Origin: Pseudomonadota bacterium
GTDB lineage: Bacteria > Pseudomonadota > Alphaproteobacteria > Sphingomonadales > Sphingomonadaceae
Direction: 5' to 3'
DNA: 11,915 nucleotides
Assembly (NCBI GenBank): GCA_023445495.1
Contig: JAEXLC010000174.1
Coordinates: forward strand, 1 to 11,915
The position numbers and the translations under genes are program-made. Below the pieces are notes generated by a model. It did not search any database and had not been told where the DNA came from. It saw only the letters and a program-made list of their open reading frames with translations. Of this stretch, positions 6,041-11,915 are shown in pieces. Each line of letters begins with the position of its first letter. Position 1 is the first letter of the stretch.

Positions 6041-6511
6041 ATGTGCAGAGTAGCGCAACCATTCATCGCGGACTACGTCGCCCATGCGAGCGATGTGGTG
6101 GTGGGCCGGGTGGAGGACTACGCCATCGTCCGGGATCAGGCATTCCGCGACCGCCAATTGGCGGCATCGCATTTGCCGGAGACCTTGCTGGCGCTCTACC
6201 GGGACGAGACAAGAACGCTCGGTTGCGACCACGCCGTCCTCACCATTCGAGTCGACGAATGGCTGCTGGGCGATCTGCCGGATGGTTTCTCCGCCCGATG
6301 GGATAATTCCACCTTCGCGCTGCCAACCTCCCTGTCGCGGGAGCCCTTGCTGATCGCCGTCCAGCGCCGGCCGCTTGGCAGTGACACCCTGTCCGAGGAA
6401 TCTCGGATGCCAATCATCTTGCAGCGGCACTGCGCCCCGGCCTTCCTTTTGCCGGCCGCCAGCGAAAATGCGGATAAGGTACGAGATCTGGTCAAGCCAC
6501 GCCGCACCTAG
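6041..6511 (+). CDS. Hypothetical protein, no recognised family
   Basis: This is a predicted protein of 156 residues that I do not recognise. The ATG at 6041 has a good Shine-Dalgarno sequence (GGAGAAG, ending 4 bases upstream). The sequence contains alternating hydrophobic stretches (ASDVVVGRVEDYAIV, HAVLTIRVDEWLLGDLP, REPLLIAVQRRPL) that suggest a beta-rich fold. The order 'ADVVVGRV ... VTIRVDEWLLG' loosely recalls tissue-inhibitor-like (NTR) beta-barrel proteins of bacteria, but this is only a resemblance. Those proteins usually have a signal peptide and I see none, nor one in the frame upstream. Cysteines are Cys2, Cys62 and one near residue 131. Third-position G/C is visibly lower than in neighbouring genes, which hints at a more recent or less constrained gene. 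It converges on the EF-hand gene across a hairpin. Confidence 0.6.
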   Translation: MCRVAQPFIADYVAHASDVVVGRVEDYAIVRDQAFRDRQLAASHLPETLLALYRDETRTLGCDHAVLTIRVDEWLLGDLPDGFSARWDNSTFALPTSLSREPLLIAVQRRPLGSDTLSEESRMPIILQRHCAPAFLLPAASENADKVRDLVKPRRT

Positions 6512-6527
6512 CACCCCGCCCAAACCA

Positions 6528-6559
6528 AACGGCCGCCGGAGGCAAGTCCGACGGCCGTT
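6528..6559. terminator. Long hairpin between convergent genes
   Basis: AACGGCCG (6528-6535) pairs perfectly with CGGCCGTT (6552-6559). Inside it CGGA (6537-6540) pairs with TCCG (6547-6550) around loop GGCAAG, giving a long, nearly continuous stem. It lies 17 bases past the stop of the plus-strand gene and before the stop of the EF-hand gene on the other strand. A second small hairpin, CGCCAT-GCGT-ATGGCG, lies at 6570-6585. Together they probably terminate transcription from both sides. Confidence 0.6.
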
Positions 6560-6599
6560 CGGGAGTAAGCGCCATGCGTATGGCGGCGCGACGAAAGTC

Positions 6600-7175
6600 T
6601 TAGCCGGGCTGTTTCGGCGTCAGGAACACCGTCAGCTCCTGCTTGTTCACCGACGCGTTCTTGTCGGTGTCGGCGCTGGTGAAGGCCTGGCTCGACCAGG
6701 CCGTCGCCTCGGCCGTGCCCGGCTGGAAGCTGGGCTCCGAAGCCTTGCGCAGCGAGCCCATCCAGTCGGCGAACTCGGTCTGGCTCAGCTTGCCATCGGC
6801 ATCCTTGTCATAGCTGCCGAAGTCGCGGCCCACCGCCTGGGCGACCTGCTCCTGCGTGGCAGCCGGAGTCGCCTCGGGCTTCGCGGCTTCGGCCACGCCC
6901 GTGGCGGGCTCGGCCGGCGCAGCGGTGCCGGTATCCTGGGCGACGCCCTGGGCCGGCTGCGTCGACGGATCGGCCGGAGCCGGATTCGCCTGTGCGGTGG
7001 CCGCCTGCGCCGGCGCACCCGGCGCCTTGTCATCGGTTACAGGCGGAGTCGCCTGTTCCGGAGCGGGCGCAGTCTGCTGCGGCTGGCTATTATCCTGCGC
7101 GGGAACTTCCTGCGCGAAAGCCGGAACAGCAAACAGCATGGAAGTAGCAAGAAGCATTGGCTTCAACATTTGCAT
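6600..7175 (-). CDS. Secreted EF-hand calcium-binding protein with Pro/Ala linker
   Basis: This is a predicted periplasmic or secreted protein of 191 residues. A Sec signal peptide (MLKPMLLATSMLFAVPAFA, cleavage before QEV) is followed by a low-complexity linker rich in Pro, Ala, Gln and Thr (about 25-107). The C-terminal domain has two EF-hand loops. The first is canonical, DKDADGKLSQTE (123-134). The second, DTDKNASVNKQE (169-180), keeps acidic or polar ligands and the final Glu but has Ala where Gly is usual at position 6. Binding of calcium is therefore likely at least at site 1. The role in the cell is unknown. The start could be the ATG at 7175 or the in-frame ATG at 7169; the second has better spacing (8 bases) from GAGGAG. 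An inverted repeat lies just upstream at 7192-7214. Confidence 0.85.
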   Translation of the reverse strand: MQMLKPMLLATSMLFAVPAFAQEVPAQDNSQPQQTAPAPEQATPPVTDDKAPGAPAQAATAQANPAPADPSTQPAQGVAQDTGTAAPAEPATGVAEAAKPEATPAATQEQVAQAVGRDFGSYDKDADGKLSQTEFADWMGSLRKASEPSFQPGTAEATAWSSQAFTSADTDKNASVNKQELTVFLTPKQPG

Positions 7176-7191
7176 TTCTCCTCTGTTGTTT

Positions 7192-7214
7192 TGGACGATT
7201 AGTATAACCGTCCA
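7192..7214 (-). promoter_or_regulatory. Inverted repeat and -10-like element upstream of EF-hand gene
   Basis: Two 10-base arms, TGGACGATTA (7192-7201) and TAACCGTCCA (7205-7214), are inverted repeats with 9 of 10 matches around a 3-base centre. The minus strand reads TATACT across the centre, a 5 of 6 match to a -10 box, 17-40 bases upstream of the start codon. I find no good -35 box. The arms could be an operator covering the promoter or a 5' leader hairpin. Nearby, GATCTATT is repeated in tandem at 7221-7236 in an A+T-rich patch. Confidence 0.4.
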
Positions 7215-7279
7215 GCTTTAGATCTATTGATCTATTCACGGTAACAACAATCTATCTGGGGATGTTGTTCCGAATTTCA

Positions 7280-7357
7280 GCCGTTGCAGCCTCAGCCCAC
7301 CCCTGCTAGGTGCCGCCTCGTCGCATTTGATTTGCCCTGTGGCGCGCCTGCAACGGC
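7280..7357 (+). promoter_or_regulatory. Long-range inverted repeat in purB leader
   Basis: GCCGTTGCAG (7280-7289) and CTGCAACGGC (7348-7357) are perfect 10-base inverted repeats 58 bases apart, in the gap before purB (7384). In RNA they would close a large leader stem just upstream of the Shine-Dalgarno sequence at 7372-7377. I see no recognised riboswitch consensus, including that of the purine class, between them. It may be chance. Confidence 0.25.
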
Positions 7358-7383
7358 CGCGCCGGCCCGAGAAAGGAAAATCC

Positions 7384-8690
<1,307 letters not shown>

Positions 8691-8694
<4 letters not shown>

Positions 8695-9305
8695 CGCCGA
8701 GCCGCCAGGCCCTGCGCGCAGCCACGGGCGAAGCGCATGACCGGGTGGACGCGGCCTTCGCCGATTTCGACCTGACCGACCGGGCAAGCTATGCCCGCTT
8801 CCTCGCCGCCCATGCCGATGTGGTGTGGGCGCTGGAAGCGGCGCTGCCCGGCGAGCGGGTGGTGGACGATTGGGAGAGCCGCAAGCGGGGGGAGCTGCTG
8901 AAGGAAGACCTCTCTTTCCTCGGCAAACCCCCTCCCCGTCATCCCGGCGAAGGCCGGGATCCCGCTTCTTCTTCCTCCGCAGCAGAAGAACAGCGGGACC
9001 CCGGCCTTCGCCGGGGTGACGAGACGTGGGAAGACGCGGAAATCGCCGGCACGCTCTACGTCCTCGAAGGCTCGCGCCTTGGCGGCAAGTTCCTCGCTCG
9101 GCGCCTGCCCGCCGGATTTCCCCGCGCCTATCTTGATGCAGATCAGCGCGCGGAGAAGTGGCAGCAACTACTGATGGTTATCGACCGTCTCCTCCGCAGC
9201 CCGGCCGCGTTGGAGACCGCAACGGCCGCAGCGCTTGCGACCTTCGCGGCCTTCGAGCGTTCAGCCGACTTCTGGCGAAGGAATGAGATTGGCGACGGAC
9301 AGTAA
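8691..9305 (+). CDS. bphO: Biliverdin-producing heme oxygenase carrying a repeat insertion
   Basis: Bacterial heme oxygenase (204 residues) opens heme to biliverdin, iron and CO, and here probably supplies the chromophore for the adjacent phytochrome. His16 in LRAATGEAHDRVDAAF is the expected proximal heme ligand. GTLYVLEGSRLGG (120-132) matches the Gly-rich distal helix that covers the heme. No ATG fits: the next usable start would lose His16, so the TTG overlapping the purB stop (TTGA) is chosen, without a clear Shine-Dalgarno sequence and probably by coupling. Residues about 83-111 are encoded by an 85-bp palindromic repeat (8937-9021) that keeps the frame open and adds a polar segment rich in Ser, Glu, Arg and Gly between two helices. 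The C-terminal 23 bases overlap bphP. Whether the enzyme still works is unknown, but all visible conserved motifs lie outside the insertion. Confidence 0.85.
8937..9021. repeat. Double-palindrome (REP/BIME-like) repeat inside bphO
   Basis: Two 30-base arms (8937-8966 and 8992-9021) are inverted copies with 28 of 30 matches, around a 25-base centre. Each arm is itself a perfect hairpin: ATCCCGGC-GAAG-GCCGGGAT (8941-8960) and ACCCCGGC-CTTC-GCCGGGGT (8998-9017). This is the layout of paired REP elements. On the minus strand the arms read as PAKAG and IPAFAGMT, peptide signatures I recognise from dispersed palindromes in many proteobacterial genomes. It lies wholly inside the heme oxygenase gene and contains no in-frame stop. 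Confidence 0.88.
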
Positions 9306-11841
9306 TTTCGAGGTCGATCTCACCAATTGCGATCGCGAGCCGATTCACGAGCTGGGCGCCGTCCAGCCCTTCGGCTTCCTGCTCGCGCTTTCGGTCGACT
9401 GGCTGATCCGCCGCGTCTCCGCCAATGCCGAACAATATCTCGGCACGCCCGCCGACGACCTGCTCGGCACTTCCGCCGTCCCGCTGCTCGGCGAGCATGC
9501 CGTCCACACGCTGCGCAACCGCCTCGCCATGCTGCGCGGCAATGATGCGGTCGAGCGCGTCTTCGGGCTGAAGATCGCCAGCGGGCGCAGCTTCGATTTC
9601 GCGCTCCACATGATCGGCGACACGATCATCCTCGAAGGCGAGGAAAGCCGCGACGAGACCGGCACCGATGTCGGCTCGGCGATCCGCGCGATGATGGCGC
9701 GGCTCGACGAGACCGCCGATTCGGCCGGCTTCTACCGCGAGGGCGCCCGCCAGGTCCGCGCGCTCACCGGCTTCGACCGGGTGATGGTCTATCGCTTCGA
9801 TCGCGACGGATCGGGCATGGTCGTGGCCGAGGCCGCCCGTGCCGGCATCGGCAGCTTCCTCGGCTTGCGCTATCCGGCCAGCGACATCCCGCAACAGGCG
9901 CGCAAGCTCTATGTCCGCACGCCGTTCCGGATCATCGCCGACGTCAATGCCGAGCCGGTCCCCGTCCTGCCCCGGCTCGACGAGACCGGTTCGCCGATCG
10001 ACCTGTCGCTCTCGGTGCTGCGCTCGGTCTCGCCGATCCATATCGAGTATCTGAAGAACATGGGCGTCGGCGCCTCGCTGTCGATCTCGATCATCGTCGA
10101 GGGCCAGCTCTGGGGCCTGTTCGCCTGCCATCATTATTCCGCGCGCTGCCCCAGCTTCGAGCGCCGCTCGATCGCCGAGCTGTTCGGCCAGATGTTCGCG
10201 CTCAAGCTCGAAAGCCGCGAGCGCAAGGAGCTCGCCGCCTATGAGCTGGCCGCGCGCTTCTCCAGCGACCGGCTGCTCGCCGCGGTCGCCGGCGATTCGA
10301 CTCTGCTCGACAATCCCGAATGGCTCGGCACGATGATGCGCGAGACCGTGCCGTGCGACGGCATCGCGATCTGGCTCGACGGCAAGGTCGCCTATTCGGG
10401 CATGACCCCGCCGGCCGAGGCGTTCGGCGCGATCACCCGCCGCTTGAACGCGATGGCCGCCGGCAAGATCTTCTCGACCGATCGCGTCGCCGACACGCTG
10501 CCGGCCGCCTCGGACTATGACGATGTCGCCGCCGGCATGCTGGCGATCCCGATCTCGCGGCGTCCGCGCGACTATGTCCTGCTGTTCCGCCAGGAGAAGA
10601 TCCGCACGGTCAAATGGGCCGGCGATCCGCACAAGCCCGCCCAGCTCGGCCCCAACGGCCCGCGCCTGACGCCCCGCAAGAGCTTCGAGCTGTGGAGCCA
10701 GGAAGTCCGCGGCCGCTCCGAGCCGTTCAGCAATGCCGAGCTGCGCGTCGCCGAGATGCTGCGCGCCTCGCTGATCGAAGTCGTGCTGCGCCTCAGCGAC
10801 GATGCCCAGGAGGAGCGCCGCCGCTTTTCCGAGCGGCAGGAGCTGCTGATCGCCGAGCTCAACCACCGCGTCCGCAACATCCTCAGCCTGATCCGCGGGC
10901 TGGTCCGCCAGTCGCTCGATCCGGAGGCGGACAAGCGCGACACCATCCATCTGCTCGAAGGCCGGATCGAGAGCCTCGCCCGCGCGCACGACCAGATCAC
11001 CCAGGACAATTGGTCGGCCGCCCCGCTTTCCCGCCTGATCGAGACCGAGGCCGCCGCCTATCTCGCCGGCAAGGCCGAGCGGCTGGCGATCGAGGGGCCG
11101 GCGGTGATGCTCCATCCCCAGGCCTTCTCCACGCTGGCGCTGATGCTGCACGAGCTGATGACCAATTCGGCCAAGTATGGCGCGCTGTCGGACAATGGCT
11201 CGGTCCAGGTGACCTGGCAGCTCGATCGCGAGGGCGATCTGCAGATCGAGTGGCGCGAGCGCGGCGGCCCCGCCGTCCAGCCCCCGAAGCGCCAGGGCTT
11301 CGGCACCACGATCATCACCCGCTCGATCCCCTATGACCTCGGCGGCCGCGCCGATGTCCGCTATCCGCTGACCGGGCTCGAGGCCGATTTCTGCGTGCCG
11401 TCGCGCCATGTTGAGATCGACGATTCGCGCATCGTCCGCCCCGCCCCCGCGCCGGAGCCGACTCCGGGCTCGACCGCGCCGAAGCTGCTGTCGGGCGTGG
11501 TGCTGCTGGTCGAGGACAGCCTGATCATCGCGATGGACGCCGAGGACATCCTCACCCGGCTCGGCGCGCGCCGCGTGGTCACTGCCGGCACGCTCGCCCA
11601 GGCCCGCGACGAGATCGGCCGCGAAGCGTTCGAGGCCGCGGTGCTCGACGTCAATCTCGGCGCCGAGACCAGCCTGCCGCTCGCCGACGACCTCGCCGCC
11701 GCCGGCGTGCCGTTCCTGTTCGCCACCGGCTATGGCGAGCAGCTCAAGCTGCCCAGCGAGCATGCCGAGGCGCTGGTGACGCAAAAGCCCTACACCCTCG
11801 CCAGCATCTCCCGCGCACTCACCAGCCTGCTTTCAATGTAG
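9283..11841 (+). CDS. bphP: Bacteriophytochrome hybrid HWE histidine kinase
   Basis: Red/far-red photoreceptor and kinase, 852 residues from the ATG at 9283. A PAS domain (about 10-115) has the biliverdin-binding Cys16 in LTNCDREPIH, but VQPFG where IQPHG is usual. A GAF domain (about 140-310) has YPASDIP (Asp201), His253 in SPIHIEYLKNMGV and His283 in GLFACHH, all expected chromophore-pocket residues. A PHY domain (about 320-500) has the tongue motif PRKSFE (464-469). An HWE/HisKA_2-type kinase follows, with His528 in LNHRVRN, the N-box HELMTNSAKYGALS (His623, Asn628), the W-x-E region IEWRERGGP and GFGTTI. A C-terminal receiver (about 737-851) has VEDS, phospho-acceptor Asp789 in VLDVNLG, Thr in FATGYG and Lys in QKPY. 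The GAAGGA Shine-Dalgarno sequence abuts the ATG, so TTG at 9289 (6-base spacing) may be the true start. It overlaps bphO by 23 bases. Confidence 0.95.
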   Translation: MRLATDSNFEVDLTNCDREPIHELGAVQPFGFLLALSVDWLIRRVSANAEQYLGTPADDLLGTSAVPLLGEHAVHTLRNRLAMLRGNDAVERVFGLKIASGRSFDFALHMIGDTIILEGEESRDETGTDVGSAIRAMMARLDETADSAGFYREGARQVRALTGFDRVMVYRFDRDGSGMVVAEAARAGIGSFLGLRYPASDIPQQARKLYVRTPFRIIADVNAEPVPVLPRLDETGSPIDLSLSVLRSVSPIHIEYLKNMGVGASLSISIIVEGQLWGLFACHHYSARCPSFERRSIAELFGQMFALKLESRERKELAAYELAARFSSDRLLAAVAGDSTLLDNPEWLGTMMRETVPCDGIAIWLDGKVAYSGMTPPAEAFGAITRRLNAMAAGKIFSTDRVADTLPAASDYDDVAAGMLAIPISRRPRDYVLLFRQEKIRTVKWAGDPHKPAQLGPNGPRLTPRKSFELWSQEVRGRSEPFSNAELRVAEMLRASLIEVVLRLSDDAQEERRRFSERQELLIAELNHRVRNILSLIRGLVRQSLDPEADKRDTIHLLEGRIESLARAHDQITQDNWSAAPLSRLIETEAAAYLAGKAERLAIEGPAVMLHPQAFSTLALMLHELMTNSAKYGALSDNGSVQVTWQLDREGDLQIEWRERGGPAVQPPKRQGFGTTIITRSIPYDLGGRADVRYPLTGLEADFCVPSRHVEIDDSRIVRPAPAPEPTPGSTAPKLLSGVVLLVEDSLIIAMDAEDILTRLGARRVVTAGTLAQARDEIGREAFEAAVLDVNLGAETSLPLADDLAAAGVPFLFATGYGEQLKLPSEHAEALVTQKPYTLASISRALTSLLSM

Positions 11842-11857
11842 GATTTCTTCCTTCATT

Positions 11858-11915
11858 CCTCCCCCAGCTTGTCTGGGGGAGGGGGACCGCCGCCGAAGGC
11901 GGTGGTGGAGGGGCG
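11858..11915. repeat. Tandem-hairpin dispersed repeat past bphP
   Basis: Two hairpins follow one another 17 bases past the bphP stop. The first has a perfect 10-bp stem, CCTCCCCCAG / CTGGGGGAGG, with loop CTTGT (11858-11882). The second pairs ACCGCCGCC with GGCGGTGGT (one G-T pair) around GAA (11886-11906). The outer GGAGGGG at 11908-11914 could also pair back to CCTCCCC. The pattern matches short G+C-rich palindromic repeats common between genes of sphingomonads, from memory. It may also terminate bphP. The element may run past the window end. Confidence 0.7.

Noticed and set aside
6003..6053. Short frame of 16 residues starting at ATG 6003 before the hypothetical gene
   Set aside because: The AAAGGAG upstream is too distant, composition is unremarkable, and overlap with the next start looks accidental.
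5987..6523. Open frame of 178 codons opposite the hypothetical gene at 6041
   Set aside because: The plus-strand frame has a Shine-Dalgarno sequence and a structured hydrophobic pattern; the minus frame has neither. Confidence in this choice is moderate.
9178..11784. Very long open frame (868 codons) on the strand opposite bphP
   Set aside because: Its translation is repetitive, rich in Asp/Arg/Ala/Gly/His, with no recognised domain. It mirrors the codon bias of the clear phytochrome gene, a usual artefact in high-G+C DNA.

Overview
This window looks like chromosomal DNA of an alphaproteobacterium of the sphingomonad group (Sphingomonas or a close relative). It has high G+C with strong G/C at third codon positions. 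The ATP synthase F0 genes form their own operon containing two b-type subunits, an alphaproteobacterial arrangement. PurB, RadC, a bacteriophytochrome with an HWE-type kinase, and short palindromic repeats with CCCGGC-GAAG-GCCGGG or CTCCCCC-type arms point the same way. Genus is an inference; no rRNA is present.

Layout. Positions 1-780 hold a terminator- or repeat-like palindrome at the left edge, a small one-helix membrane protein (minus strand) and a secreted surface-adhesin-E-like protein (plus strand). Positions 780-5220 form one tightly packed minus-strand unit transcribed right to left: a putative promoter and leader, atpI, atpB, atpE, atpF' and atpF, then a CHASE3 hybrid histidine kinase that starts one base after the atpF stop codon. 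The atp leader carries a terminator-like hairpin with a T6 run. A possible 17-residue leader peptide reads through it and its stop overlaps the atpI TTG start. Positions 5284-5964 hold radC (plus), divergent from the atp operon. Positions 6041-6511 hold an unrecognised small protein (plus). Positions 6600-7175 hold a secreted EF-hand protein with a Pro/Ala-rich linker (minus); the two converge on a hairpin.

Positions 7384-11841 form a plus-strand unit: purB, a heme oxygenase (bphO) and a bacteriophytochrome hybrid kinase (bphP), joined by overlapping start and stop codons. BphO would open heme to biliverdin, the chromophore that BphP attaches through its N-terminal Cys to sense red and far-red light. 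BphP carries both an HWE-type kinase and a C-terminal receiver domain.

The most interesting observations are the 85-bp double-palindrome repeat inserted in frame inside bphO, the possible attenuator and leader peptide in front of atpI, and the sensor kinase fused to the end of the F0 operon. I see no CRISPR array, tRNA, rRNA, transposase or phage gene. No gene-free stretch exceeds about 210 bases. I do not see a clear candidate for a wholly new multi-gene system.
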